Notes: generated by a model from the letters alone, not told the origin. 64,000 nt of DNA from Desulfosoma caldarium (GCF_003751385.1 NZ_RJVA01000015.1:126336-190335), one strand, 5' to 3'; counted from the stretch's first letter, positions 47,082 to 58,468 are shown. Numbers and translations: made by a program.

Positions 47082-47531
47082 ATGTTCTTCAGCCGCCTTT
47101 TCAAGAAAAAAAAGCAAAAACCTGAAGAAAAAAAGCCCGATATCAATCAGGGCATTTTTTATCTCTACCTCATCATCGGCCTTCAGGTGCTCTTTGTCTT
47201 CGGTCTCATGGCCGTCATCATCACGCTGGGCAAAGTCCTGGCCACGCCGCTCTGGGTGTTTCTGTTCAGCCTGGCCGTCGGCTCGACGGCCTGCTACTAC
47301 ATATACAAGAAGGCGCAGAGGCAATTCCGAAAGATGCGCGAAGCTTTAAAGCACGTGGATTTGTCGGACCGCAACTATGAAATCAGCATCATGGGCGGCA
47401 TGCTGACCATGAAGGTGGAACACAATCCCCGAAAGCTTTTGGAAGACCGTTCCACCGCCGTGGTGGATCCCGAAGCCCTGGACGCCACGACCGCAGCCAT
47501 CCCCCCCAAAATCGCCGGCCTTTCTCGATAG
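47082..47531 (+). CDS. Hypothetical membrane protein
   Basis: 149 residues. A very basic start (FFSRLFKKKKQKPEEKKPD) is followed by two membrane helices (YLYLIIGLQVLFVFGLMAVI and LWVFLFSLAVGSTACYYIY) and a cytoplasmic basic helix (KKAQRQFRKMREALKHVDL) with a disordered tail. The positive-inside rule puts both termini in the cytoplasm. Unknown family; it lies 24 bases after the preceding membrane gene. Confidence 0.62.
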   Translation: MFFSRLFKKKKQKPEEKKPDINQGIFYLYLIIGLQVLFVFGLMAVIITLGKVLATPLWVFLFSLAVGSTACYYIYKKAQRQFRKMREALKHVDLSDRNYEISIMGGMLTMKVEHNPRKLLEDRSTAVVDPEALDATTAAIPPKIAGLSR

Positions 47532-47855
47532 CACGGGCAGCCCCGCCGGCCCAGCCCATCGCTTTTGACGCACACCAAGGTCGCCGTTTGTCTCGAGGTG
47601 TGGCCCTTTGAGCCGCAGCGAGAGTTCAGGGAGCCACTATTTCTTCCAGGTCTGAGCAAGTCGTTCGAAAGTTTGCGCTTTGGCCCTTTCCGCAAACCGT
47701 GGCCTCGATTCGACGGGCGGCCAAAGCTCATTGGGCTGAAGGAACTCCTTGGATCCCCGCGTTTGCGGGGATGAGGCGGCGTGTGTCCACGTCCCATGTC
47801 TCCAAAGACTCGATCCTACCTTTTGCGGGAATAGCACGTGGAGTTTTCTCTGTGT
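47532..47855. other. Gap with a REP-like hairpin
   Basis: 324 bases between convergent genes. At 47753-47772 ATCCCCGC-GTTT-GCGGGGAT forms a perfect 8-bp stem, in the setting CTTGGATCCCCGC...GCGGGGATGA common to short dispersed palindromes in many bacteria; a partial second copy (TTTTGCGGGAATAG) lies at about 47820. No gene is supported. Confidence 0.5.
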
Positions 47856-49523
<1,668 letters not shown>

Positions 49524-49691
49524 GCCCGCATCCTTTCCTAAGTCTTTAAGAGCCAATCCAAGCGCTCGGTGGCCACAACTAGAAAATCCGACATCGCGTG
49601 GCGGCCGTTCTTGACAGGGGCAACTCTAGTGCAGTAGAGAGGCTGTGTAAAGTATTGGAAGATCAATCACTTCTTAAGCAATGAGCTACTT

Positions 49692-50411
49692 ATGACGATC
49701 GCTTCGCCCGATAGTCTCAACATTCCTTTGCCCTCCCAGAGCCTGTTTGGGCCGGGGCTGCCTTCGGTGGTCGTCTTTGATTGCGATGGCGTGCTGTTTG
49801 ACTCTCGAGAAGCTAACGTGCGCTTTTACAATCTTGTCATGGAACGGTTTGGCCGGCCTCCCCTTCAGCCGGACCAAATGGACTATATCCACATGCACTC
49901 GGCGCGGGAATCCCTGGAATATCTCCTGGGTACGGGTCCGGTTCTCGAAGAGGCCTGGGCGTTTTGTCAGGGTCTGGATTTTCGTATGTTCAACCGCTAC
50001 CTGAAGAAAGAGCCGGGCTTGGATGAGTTGCTGCGCTACCTGAAACCTCGATGCCACGTGGCGCTGGCCACCAACCGCACGGTCTCCACACGGGACCTTC
50101 TGGCCTCATTTCACCTGGACAGCGCCTTCGACCTGGTGGTCACTGCAGCGGATGTGAGCCATCCCAAACCGCATCCCGAAAGCATGGAAAAGATTCTCAA
50201 AGCCTTTGGCGCGCCGCCCCAACATGTGCTGTTTGTGGGAGACTCCCAAGTGGATGCACTGTTAGCGCAAAACACCGGAGTCGTCTTCGCCGCCTACAAA
50301 AACCCGTCGCTTTCCGCGCACCTCCACGTACCCTCCTTTCATGCTCTACAGGCCCATTTGGCCACGACTTTGGACGGCACGGGTTTGAGCCACGGCTCGG
50401 CGACCCCATGA
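49692..50411 (+). CDS. HAD-superfamily hydrolase, phosphoglycolate-phosphatase-like
   Basis: 239 residues. HAD motif I is VVFDCDGVLFDSREANVRFY, motif II ALATNRTVSTRDLL, motif III with the Lys in SHPKPHPESM, and motif IV VLFVGDSQVDALLAQNTGV. The cap region carries the QPDQMDYIHMHSARESLEYL stretch seen in Gph-like phosphatases of deltaproteobacteria. Its stop overlaps the next start by four bases (ATGA). The substrate cannot be assigned from sequence. Confidence 0.88.
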   Translation: MTIASPDSLNIPLPSQSLFGPGLPSVVVFDCDGVLFDSREANVRFYNLVMERFGRPPLQPDQMDYIHMHSARESLEYLLGTGPVLEEAWAFCQGLDFRMFNRYLKKEPGLDELLRYLKPRCHVALATNRTVSTRDLLASFHLDSAFDLVVTAADVSHPKPHPESMEKILKAFGAPPQHVLFVGDSQVDALLAQNTGVVFAAYKNPSLSAHLHVPSFHALQAHLATTLDGTGLSHGSATP

Positions 50412-51157
50412 CTTGTGATGCCCGGCGTTTTCCAAGTCTTTTTCTTGTGGGCACATCTCATCGTGACCCAAATGGCTTGCGGCGATGCCGAAGACTTTTG
50501 AGGGCACTGAATCCCCAGGTCATCCTGGTGGAAGTAAGCCCTTTTGCCGTGCGTTTTCGCCTAAAACACGGCCGTTTCTTGTTGAAGCTCCTGCTGCAGA
50601 ACCTTCATAAAGCTACGGCCATGACCCGCATCCCTGTGGCCCTCGCGCTGCGCTCCCCCTTCATTCAGCCTATTCTTCGCCAATGCACTCTGCCCTTTGA
50701 ATATCGAGCCGCCTTTCAAAGATTTCGCGAAATCGGCACGCCGCTCTTTTGTGTGGATACCGGAGAAGCGAGCCGTCTATTTGTAGCCGACTGGCCCGAA
50801 ATGCTATCTTCAGAAAACCTGGCCCGCCTTCTCACATCTAGCCTACCGTCGCCTCTTTCGGCGGCGGACGAATATGCTCTGGCGCGTCGCGCCTTGACCC
50901 AGGCAAAGCCCGGCGCCCAGCGCCGACACTGGAATGAGGACTTTACCTTGCGGCAGCAGAGAGAAGCATGGTTGGAAAAAACGGTTCGCGCCACCCTGGA
51001 AAGGCTTCAGCCCAGCCCATTGGTCTACCTTGGAGGATGGCGTCATGTGGTGCCCGATGCGGGACAAAGCCTTTACGATCGGCTGTGCGACCTGAATCCT
51101 TGCCCGCTCCTTTTGGATCAGGCTGATGAGGGGCCGCGGAATGATTTCAACCCCTAG
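50408..51157 (+). CDS. TraB/PrgY-like protein
   Basis: 249 residues starting in the stop codon of the HAD gene. The N-terminal LFLVGTSHRDPNGLRRCRRL and PQVILVEVSPFAVRFRL match the start of the TraB/PrgY/GumN fold (GTxH and conserved Glu), and YLGGWRHVVPDAGQSLYDRL near the C-terminus provides a second conserved GG-H segment. The middle part is helical and lacks the membrane helices of the longer TraB proteins. The family is suspected to hold metalloproteases; activity here is unproven. Tight coupling to the HAD phosphatase suggests a shared pathway. Confidence 0.6.
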   Translation: MTCDARRFPSLFLVGTSHRDPNGLRRCRRLLRALNPQVILVEVSPFAVRFRLKHGRFLLKLLLQNLHKATAMTRIPVALALRSPFIQPILRQCTLPFEYRAAFQRFREIGTPLFCVDTGEASRLFVADWPEMLSSENLARLLTSSLPSPLSAADEYALARRALTQAKPGAQRRHWNEDFTLRQQREAWLEKTVRATLERLQPSPLVYLGGWRHVVPDAGQSLYDRLCDLNPCPLLLDQADEGPRNDFNP

Positions 51158-51380
51158 CCGCGCGTGCGCCAAAGCGGAGGTTGTCGTTGTCATGGCCGTT
51201 CGTTTATGGTAGATAGAAAGGATAGTGCAGGGCCGGCCTGCGGCAAGGATGGCGTTCAGACACGAGGACGCATTCGCCCTTGGTCGTGCTAGGCGGGGAG
51301 CTAGCGGTTCCCTGAACCCGAAATCCGCTCAGCGGGGCCGAACTCCCTTTCGAGGGATCGGCTGGGGGGCCCGTACGGAA

Positions 51381-51496
51381 CTGCTTCACCGGTCGGACAC
51401 CTCGCAACAGACGGATGTGAACCCCGTCAGGTCCGGAAGGAAGCAGCGGTAAGCATTGCGGTCTGTGTCGAGGTCTATTCTGATTGGGTGAGGCAG
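51381..51496 (+). ncRNA. ffs: Signal recognition particle RNA, small bacterial type (4.5S)
   Basis: The invariant SRP core is at 51428-51447 (CAGGTCCGGAAGGAAGCAGC), with its GGAAG tetraloop region. Long-range pairing surrounds it: CCTCGCAACAGAC with GTCTGTGTCGAGG, and outermost CTGCTTCACC (51381-51390) with GGTGAGGCAG (51487-51496). This gives a rod of about 116 nt, close to E. coli 4.5S RNA. Ends are set from the outermost helix and may be off by a few bases. Confidence 0.93.
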
Positions 51497-51583
51497 GAAA
51501 GGCGGGTCGGCACCAGGCGACTCGACAAAGGGTGCACGACCAAGGGTCTTTTTGTGGACGCGGCTTGACCTTTCCACACCCTC

Positions 51584-52036
51584 TCATTCATCCAGCGTGT
51601 GGGTCACAATGTTGTAATGCTCGGCAAAGATGGGCCCTCGACCCTTGAACATGCTCACGTGCGTCAGAATCCACTCGGCCACTTCCCGCCGTTTGGGTTC
51701 CGACAGAGCGTTGAAGCAGGCAAACATGGCCTCTTCCGAAGAGGCTTGTTCCATCTGCTGCCAAATATCCGAGGGACTCATGGAATTCTCCTCATCCGCT
51801 TTCTGTTGAGCTTCCATGGTTTGTACGGCTTCTTCGGCCCGATGCACAAGGCCTTCCAGATTTCTCACTAGGTCGCGCACGGCTTGACGCAACTCATCCA
51901 CAGACCCGCATCGCACAAAGACTGTGGGCGTCGCTCCCTCCCGCTTCCATCGAATCTCAAACGTCGATCGGGACGGGTCGGCGGCGTTGGCTTGAATTTC
52001 CAGATCCAAACCCATGGGCGCTTTCGACGACTTCAT
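51584..52036 (-). CDS. Hypothetical protein
   Basis: 150 residues with ACAGGAAAGGC before the ATG. The N-terminal half looks like a small alpha-beta domain (STFEIRWKREGATPTVFVRC, then GSVDELRQAVRDLVRNLEGL); a linker rich in Glu and Gln (EAVQTMEAQQKADEENSMSP) leads to a helical C-terminal domain (EEAMFACFNALSEPKRREVA, then EWILTHVSMFKGRGPIFAEH). No family recognised, no export signal. It is convergent with the SRP RNA gene and transcribed alone. Confidence 0.65.
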   Translation of the reverse strand: MKSSKAPMGLDLEIQANAADPSRSTFEIRWKREGATPTVFVRCGSVDELRQAVRDLVRNLEGLVHRAEEAVQTMEAQQKADEENSMSPSDIWQQMEQASSEEAMFACFNALSEPKRREVAEWILTHVSMFKGRGPIFAEHYNIVTHTLDE

Positions 52037-52400
52037 GCCTTTCCTTTCCTGTAGAGAAAAAAGTTGCCATGGATGACGGCTTTAAGCTAACGCCTTCTTG
52101 GGCCCATGACAAGCAGCGCAAAACACTTTGACGGAAACACGAGTTTGGGGCCAAAAAACCTTGAGCCTTCGGGCGATTTTTCTCAAGCTTTTCAGTGCGC
52201 ATCTAGAAGATGCATAGGTTTGAAAATGAGCCGTTAAAAAAACTGGCCATAGTGTAGGCCCAACGCGGAGCAGGATGTCCGAGCAGAGTCTGGGGATTGG
52301 TTTTGCAGGTGCGCCGCAAGATGCAATGAGGTGTCGCCGCCAAAGCGGCTTTCACAAGGTCCAGTCCCAGACGAGTTCATAGCCGCAGAGGATTCGAGCC
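52037..52400. other. Divergent intergenic region
   Basis: 364 bases between the minus-strand hypothetical gene and the BPL_N-domain gene. A short palindrome GCATCT-AGA-AGATGC is at 52199-52213 and the AT-rich patch around 52230-52250 may hold the downstream promoter. No gene is supported. Confidence 0.35.
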
Positions 52401-53876
52401 GTGTCGAGACTTTTCGATCAAACTGATGCTCAAAAAACGAGCCCGTGGACGGGACCGCCTGTCGCCCTTTTCTGGGACCAATCTCTAGTCTGGGGTCTTG
52501 TGCTGGTGGAAGCCCTTGAAACCATGGGTGTGCCTTATCGCCTCGTGACCGCTGCTCAGATACGAGCCCAGGCGCTTGGGAATCATCGCGTGCTCATGGT
52601 GCCCGGAGGTTGGGCTGCGCACAAGGCGCGGGCTTTGGGTCCGGAAGGTCTGGAACAGATGCGGGCCTTTGTGCGAAGCGGAGGCGGCTACGTGGGTTTT
52701 TGCGGCGGCGCAGGGCTCGCCCTTGCCGGCACATCGTCTCTCAATCTTGTGCCCATACAAAGAAAGAACCTGTCGCAACGATTGCCCAATGCCAGCGGTG
52801 AAGTGTGGATCGAAGGGAATGAGGACCATCCCTTCTGGAAAAATCTTCCACCGAGGATTCCCGTCTCCATCTGGTGGCCTTCCCAGTTTGCCTGGGATAA
52901 CGGCTTGGGCGTGGACGTCCTGGCTCGGTATCGAGGTTACGGAGAAGACTTCTGGGTGGCGGATCTGTGTGCCGCCGATGTGGCCCGATGCGGCGCTTCA
53001 TGGAAGGACTTGGAAAAGAGTTACGGCATCAATCTGAATCCCGAGCTGCTTGATGGGCAGGCGGCCATTCTGAGCTGTCGAGTGGGCAAAGGTATGGCCG
53101 TACTCTCCTACCCTCACCTGGAAATGCCCGAGGGTTGGGGAAGACGCCTTTTGGCGAGCATGTTGAATGCCCTTCAGAAGACGTGCCATCCCATGGACGT
53201 GGAACGAAGGAAACCGTCCTCGCCTGCTGCATCGGTTCCCTGCGCGCAGGTCTCCCAGGCAATCGACAACGGTTCGGTATCCATCACGCCCTTGGAAGCC
53301 CTTCACCCCAACGGACAGGCTTTCATTGTGCCGGTTCCCAGCGTGACGGCGTTTCGAGCCCTGGAGGAAGCCTTGGAAGAAGCCCAATCCTTGATCGCCT
53401 TTGGGGAAAGGCATCTTCTGTGGCGCTGGCGCCGTCCGTGGCTGTTGCAGTGGCAGCGCGGCCTGCGCGGGCTCGAGTACGGGTCATTGGCGGTGTGTCT
53501 GCGGTTCGTGGTTTCCTACTGTGCGCAGGAAAAGCTTGTCGCGCATCCCTCAACACCCTGGGATGATCTGGCCCAAGGTCTTTTAGAAAACACGCGCCTT
53601 TTTTGTCGGCAAGCCCGTAAACTTCTTTTGCATGAAAAGGTGGCGAGTCATCAAGGCCCGGTGAATAAGCTGCAGCCGGTCAACGCGCAGGTGGACGCGC
53701 TTCGGGACGCCCTGTTTGGTCGAGGCATGAGCCACACCGGTCTTTCTCAGCAAGTCTTTGACACGCTGGACGCCTTGGTCTTCTGCGCTTTGGAGCGCCG
53801 CCGGATGGGCGATGCTATGCCGAGTGGTTTTTGGACGCAAAGGCCCACGAAGGCCCATGGGCACGGGCATGCATGA
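52401..53876 (+). CDS. Protein with BPL_N-type amidotransferase-like domain
   Basis: 491 residues from GTG 52401, with AGAGGA nine bases upstream. Residues 18-260 resemble the N-terminal domain of fungal biotin-protein ligases (BPL_N, class I glutamine-amidotransferase-like fold): VALFWDQSLVWGLVLVEALE, HRVLMVPGGWAAHKARALGP, and GGGYVGFCGGAGLALAG, which is the nucleophile-elbow position with Cys in GFCGG; later, GKGMAVLSYPHLEMPEGWGR. The last 230 residues are helical and not recognised (EEALEEAQSLIAFGERHLLW). There is no ligase domain. Its 3' end overlaps the glnE start, suggesting coupled expression with nitrogen control. Function unknown. Confidence 0.65.
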   Translation: MSRLFDQTDAQKTSPWTGPPVALFWDQSLVWGLVLVEALETMGVPYRLVTAAQIRAQALGNHRVLMVPGGWAAHKARALGPEGLEQMRAFVRSGGGYVGFCGGAGLALAGTSSLNLVPIQRKNLSQRLPNASGEVWIEGNEDHPFWKNLPPRIPVSIWWPSQFAWDNGLGVDVLARYRGYGEDFWVADLCAADVARCGASWKDLEKSYGINLNPELLDGQAAILSCRVGKGMAVLSYPHLEMPEGWGRRLLASMLNALQKTCHPMDVERRKPSSPAASVPCAQVSQAIDNGSVSITPLEALHPNGQAFIVPVPSVTAFRALEEALEEAQSLIAFGERHLLWRWRRPWLLQWQRGLRGLEYGSLAVCLRFVVSYCAQEKLVAHPSTPWDDLAQGLLENTRLFCRQARKLLLHEKVASHQGPVNKLQPVNAQVDALRDALFGRGMSHTGLSQQVFDTLDALVFCALERRRMGDAMPSGFWTQRPTKAHGHGHA

Positions 53877-56652
53877 GGCGGAACAAGCCATGGCCGACGA
53901 GCTGGAAACAATCAGCCGAGCTTCCACGTACTTGGCCACGCTTCTGCGCCGTTCACCGGAAGACGTGGCCTGGCTCTGGGATCACAAGAATCTTCTTCGA
54001 CGCTACGCCATCACCGACCTTTACGATGACTTGGCCCGCACCCTGGTCAAGGCGGCGTCCTGGATCGATGCGCAAAAGGCCGTGCGACGCTTCAAACAAA
54101 GGCACTTCTTGCGCATCGGAGGCCGCGATCTTCTGGGGCTGGCAGACCTATCGGAAACCACGGCACAATTGAGCGATCTCGCTCAGGTGGCTCTGGAAGG
54201 AGGTCTGCGATGGCTTCGGGATCACCCCCATCTTTGGGCGCCCTCGGCCGTGGCCGCTCAAATGCCAAAGGTTTTCGACCTTTATGGCCTGAGCCTCCTG
54301 GGTTTGGGAAAGTTGGGAGGTCGAGAACTCAATTATGTTTCGGACATCGATCTTCTCTTTTTGCGTCAAGACAAAAGGACTTCCACTCCTCGCGGCAACA
54401 CCGAAAGCCTGTATGAAACCCTGTGCTTTTTGTGCCAAAAGCTGGTGAGTCTTCTGGCGGATTCCGTGGAAGGGGATCGCGTCTTTCATGTGGACCTTCG
54501 CCTGAGACCTCAGGGAAAAGACGGCGAACTGGTGCCGTCCGTTGCCGGCGCCGCTTTCCACTATCTGCTTCAAGGGCAAGCCTGGGAACGCCAGATGCTT
54601 TTGAAAGCTCGGCCTGTGGCTGGGGACCGCGCTCTGGGCATGGCGTTCTTGCACGAGGTGCGCCCGTTCGTTTTTCGACGCTTTCTAGATTTTCAGGCCC
54701 TGGATGAACTCAAGGGCATGCGCGACCGCATTTTGCACGAACTGCGTTCTCAGCTCGCGGACGCACCCTTTGACGTCAAACTGGGAGTGGGCGGCATTCG
54801 TGAAGTGGAATTTCTCGTCCAGTCCTTTCAGCTTATTTACGGAGGCCGCATGCCCCAGCTGGACGAACCTAACACCTTGACGGCTTTGGAGAAACTGAAA
54901 ACCCTTCGACTTCTTCCGGCGGACGCCGCCCAGGAACTTCGGGAAGCCTATGTGTTTTTGCGTCGCGTGGAACATTGGATACAGCTGGATCAAAACCGCC
55001 GAACCCAAAAAATCCCATCTTCCACAAAAGCCCGGGAAAGGCTCGCGGGGGCCCTCGGTTTTGATGGCCATTGGACTCGGTTTCAGGAAGCCCTCACCAT
55101 GCACACTCAAGCGGTGCACCGGCATTTCACCGCCCTCTTTAAACCCCACGCCCCCAAACGCTCTCAGGAAGACGAAAGCCACGTCGAGCCAGACACCGAC
55201 GATGCCTCTCTCTCCTTGACAGCATCGTCCGTGGGTCGACTCCTTCCGTCCTTGGACGGCCTGGCCACGCCTCTTAAAACGGCCGTTCTCAGGGCGACTG
55301 AGTCTCTTGTCGCCGGGGTCGATGTGGACACCCAAAAGACCATGACGTCCCGCGTGGACCGGTACATGACCCAAGTTCGCCGGCGCCCGGGCTTGCTCCA
55401 TTTTCTCGGCACCCATCGAGCTTTGATCCCGGTCATTGTTTCGGCCCTGGGGCGCAGCGACCTTGTGGCCGACCTATTGACCCACCAGCCTAGCCTGGTG
55501 GAAGCTCTGAGCACGTGGCGTGTGGCCCAGGTGCCACACCCGCAGTGGGAAGCGTTGGCCAAAGGGATTCTCGACAAGGCCTCTTCCTACGAAGAACGAC
55601 TGGAATGGCTGCGGCGCCTCAAGAACGAACGGTTTATGCTTCTGGCCTTGGCGGACCTGGCCGGCGCCATGCCTCATGAGGCTTTAGAAAGCGCACTCGC
55701 CGACCTGGCGGATTTTGTGGTCCGCCATACCCTGCGCGCCGTCATGGACGCCGTGGGCCTTGACCCTCACCTGCCCCTGGCCGTTATCGCTTTGGGTTCC
55801 TTGGGTAGTCGAGAAATGGACTACCTTTCCGATCTGGACTTGATGTTTGTCTATGACCCTCCTGAAGGTGAAAAAAGTGACCAGATTCCCCTGCCGGTCA
55901 TTCGCATGCTGCAGCGGTTCATGCGCATGCTGAGCACCCCACTGCAGGAGGGGCCAGGCTATGAGGTGGACGCTCGCCTGCGCCCCACGGGATCCTATGG
56001 CCCACTGGTGGTGACGCGAACCACGTGGCAGGACTATTACACGAACAAGGCGGACATTTGGGAAATTCAAGCCCTCCTGCGGTTTCGGTTCGTGGCCGGA
56101 GACTCGGTTCTGGGATCGGCTCTGGAGCGTGCCGTGCATCGTCTGTGCTTTCGAGAGCGGACCCACGCCATGGTCTGGCCCCGCCTGTGTCAGCTTCGAA
56201 GACGCATGGAGGAAGAGCGAACCGTGGAAAGGGACGATACCGTAGACATTAAACTGGGGGTTGGAGGGCTTGCGGACCTAGAGTTTCTCACCCAGGGACT
56301 GCAACTCATTCACGGCCATAAAAACCCGGCTTTACAGAGGGGATCCACGGCGGCCCTTTTGAGGGAAGCCCTGACTTACGTTCCGGACGGCCCGCGAACC
56401 TCCGCAGAAATGCTCGAGGCTTTTCACGGCTTGCGCATGTTGGAACATCGGTTCCACCTCATGACCCATCGGTCGGGATCGGTCGTGAGCAAGCAGCATT
56501 TTCAGCAGATGACGCGCCTTGGCCTGTGGCCTGCGGCGGCCGAAAGCCGTCCCATGGAAACGTGGGAAGACCTTTTGGCCGTGCGCCGTCGTATCCGCCG
56601 TCTCTTTCAGAGCCTTTGTGAGGATGCGCCGTGGCATGTTGCCACATCGTGA
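53869..56652 (+). CDS. glnE: Glutamine synthetase adenylyltransferase / deadenylase
   Basis: 927 residues from ATG 53869; ATG 53890, with GAGGCGG ten bases upstream, is an equally good start. It adds and removes AMP on glutamine synthetase in response to PII and glutamine. Both nucleotidyltransferase domains are present: the deadenylase half with GLGKLGGRELNYVSDIDLLF and the adenylylase half with ALGSLGSREMDYLSDLDLMF, each carrying the GxDxD metal motif. Each is followed by its conserved helical partner (KLGVGGIREVEFLVQSFQLI and KLGVGGLADLEFLTQGLQLI). Length matches the family. It overlaps the upstream gene by eight bases. No glnA or glnB lies in the window. Confidence 0.93.
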   Translation: MHEAEQAMADELETISRASTYLATLLRRSPEDVAWLWDHKNLLRRYAITDLYDDLARTLVKAASWIDAQKAVRRFKQRHFLRIGGRDLLGLADLSETTAQLSDLAQVALEGGLRWLRDHPHLWAPSAVAAQMPKVFDLYGLSLLGLGKLGGRELNYVSDIDLLFLRQDKRTSTPRGNTESLYETLCFLCQKLVSLLADSVEGDRVFHVDLRLRPQGKDGELVPSVAGAAFHYLLQGQAWERQMLLKARPVAGDRALGMAFLHEVRPFVFRRFLDFQALDELKGMRDRILHELRSQLADAPFDVKLGVGGIREVEFLVQSFQLIYGGRMPQLDEPNTLTALEKLKTLRLLPADAAQELREAYVFLRRVEHWIQLDQNRRTQKIPSSTKARERLAGALGFDGHWTRFQEALTMHTQAVHRHFTALFKPHAPKRSQEDESHVEPDTDDASLSLTASSVGRLLPSLDGLATPLKTAVLRATESLVAGVDVDTQKTMTSRVDRYMTQVRRRPGLLHFLGTHRALIPVIVSALGRSDLVADLLTHQPSLVEALSTWRVAQVPHPQWEALAKGILDKASSYEERLEWLRRLKNERFMLLALADLAGAMPHEALESALADLADFVVRHTLRAVMDAVGLDPHLPLAVIALGSLGSREMDYLSDLDLMFVYDPPEGEKSDQIPLPVIRMLQRFMRMLSTPLQEGPGYEVDARLRPTGSYGPLVVTRTTWQDYYTNKADIWEIQALLRFRFVAGDSVLGSALERAVHRLCFRERTHAMVWPRLCQLRRRMEEERTVERDDTVDIKLGVGGLADLEFLTQGLQLIHGHKNPALQRGSTAALLREALTYVPDGPRTSAEMLEAFHGLRMLEHRFHLMTHRSGSVVSKQHFQQMTRLGLWPAAAESRPMETWEDLLAVRRRIRRLFQSLCEDAPWHVATS

Positions 56653-57284
56653 GATGATCGAAACAGAATCCCTAGGCGGTGCGATACGCCCTCTGACACA
56701 ATTGCCCTCGCCCTACAGCCTCGCGGACCCATATGTCTTTTGAAAGCCGATCGAAAGAAATCGCCCGGCGCCTGCACATGGATAGCGCAGCGGAACCGGT
56801 CCCCTCGGCCTCGAATGTGGACATCGGCGTGCAACCTCGGCACGGGATGAGACTCTCCCCTCGAGATGGCATCGGCATTGCCATTGTTCTGGAAGACCTT
56901 TCCGATGTGGACCGTGTGAATGCGGTGTTTTTGCCAAAAGCCGATCCCCACTTGGCCCTCAATGTCACTCCCGGTGAATTGTTGGACCCCGACGGCGACC
57001 GTGACGATTAAGCCGCTACGAGCTTTATGTCTTTCGGCGGGCCGAGGACCTCATGCCCTGGAAGAAAAAGCGCATGCGCGTGATCCTCAAGGAGGGCGCC
57101 CGATGACACCGTCAGGCATACCTCTATCTGTGGTCACCGAGAGAAACGCTTGGATTCGATGCATGGTTGAAAGCACTCGACGGCTTCTATGGTGACCCCG
57201 CACCGGACCGGACCAGCCATAAGCGTAGGGTCTGGTCCGCAAAAAAGGGGGAATAAGAAAGAATAAAGAAGAGTGGTTAAGCCA
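56653..57284. other. Non-coding or decayed stretch
   Basis: About 630 bases. A plus-strand frame 56733-57011 is open for 92 residues but resembles no family, and a second frame further on reads YVFRRAEDLMPWKKKRMRV to a stop near 57105. Both look like relics. No transposon ends were recognised here, although the next feature is an insertion-sequence remnant. Confidence 0.35.
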
Positions 57285-58376
57285 GTTTGAAGGCAAAGAT
57301 GGACGGTCAATCATCAGACGGAGATCGTGCTGGACATTCTCAAGGGCCACAAAACCATCATGGATGTGGCACGCGAGCACGATGGCCAATAGAGCGAGAT
57401 CCACCAATGGATCGATACGTTCATTCCCTTCGGGACGCAGGCCCTCAAAGTCTATCCGAAATCCGTGGAAGCGGTCGAGCAGAAGGATCTGAAGCGGCAC
57501 CGTGAAAAGAGCGATCAACGGGTGCTGCAGATCGAGGTTTTAAAAAGCCGAGGCTATTGTCTGCGAGGAAGAGAGCTCGTTTTACGATGGAAAACGAAGC
57601 TCGAGGCCCAGGGCCATAAGGTGAGTTTGCGCAAGGTCGCTGAGTGGGTCGGGGTTTGTTGGTCGACGGTGAACGACAAGCCTCGAAGGCGCAAGCCGGC
57701 GGGGGTTGATCGGCAGGTGGAAAAGGCCATCTATCAGCTTATCCAGCGTTATCTCCGGTATGGCTTTGGAAAGATCAGCGTCAAGCGTCGTCGGCTTATG
57801 GGCGTGATTGTCAACAAGAAAAAGGCCCATCGAATCATGGCGCGCCAAGGTTGAACCTTGTCTCAACGTCATGGAGGCATGCGGCCTCGTGTTCAAAAGA
57901 AAGCCTCGGTAGTTGAAGGTCCCCATGAGCGGTGGGCAACGGATATGATCCCCTTTTTCTGCTCGGATTCCGGGTGGTGTCATGGGGTTGGGGTGATGGA
58001 TTGTTGGAACCGGGAGATTGGGCGTTATCGCATCAGCCGGCGACAAAACGCCAAGGTGGCGAAAAGGGGCTTTGGAAGATGCGCTCATTTGATGGCTTAA
58101 AAGAATCAAGCCGCCTCCCGGGCGCTTGCCCTGATAAGTGACGACGAGCGCGTCTTCACGTCCAAACGTTATCTCGAGCTGGAGCGTGCTTGGGGTCTTC
58201 GCCCTGAAGTCATCACCCCTGGGATGATCGAGCGGTTCATGAGAACGCGTAATGAGGAGTGTATCTGGCTCGACCTGTTTTCGTCTTTTCATGAGGCCAA
58301 GGAGATGATCGAGGGCTGGATCCAAGAGGACAACAGCGAGAGCACCTCGCACACAAAACGAAAATTTTGGTCTTGA
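57285..58376 (+). pseudogene. IS3-family transposase remnant (orfA-orfB)
   Basis: Pieces in several frames match an IS3-type element. OrfA-like: EIVLDILKGHKTIMDVAREH, then a TAG stop, then SEIHQWIDTFIPFGTQALKV and VEAVEQKDLKRHREKSDQ. OrfB-like: LRKVAEWVGVCWSTVNDKPR, HRIMARQG and a stop; PHERWATDMIPFFCSDSG with the first DDE Asp; GVGVMDCWNREIGRYRISRR; a shifted SDDERVFTSKRYLELERAWG with the second Asp; and PGMIERFMRTRNEECIWL with the Glu. At least three stops or frameshifts, so it cannot be active. No inverted terminal repeats could be set with confidence. Confidence 0.85.
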
Positions 58377-58395
58377 TTCCTAAGGGTCATGACAC
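58364..58395 (+). repeat. 32-bp direct repeat, copy 1
   Basis: The sequence from ATTTTGGTCTTGATT to GGGTCATGACAC matches 58789-58820 at 28 of 32 positions. Copy 1 sits exactly at the 3' end of the IS3 remnant. The pair brackets about 425 bases that contain palindromic repeats. Confidence 0.65.
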
Positions 58396-58468
58396 CGTCG
58401 AACGGCCGGATTTCCTGGCAATGGGCATGGATGCCTCGCCTAGGGGCAGGCCCCCGTGTCTGGCCCAT

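Noticed and set aside
57582..58352. 256-residue minus-strand frame over the IS3 remnant
   Set aside because: The opposite strand has clear IS3 transposase homology; the minus frame is an antisense shadow.
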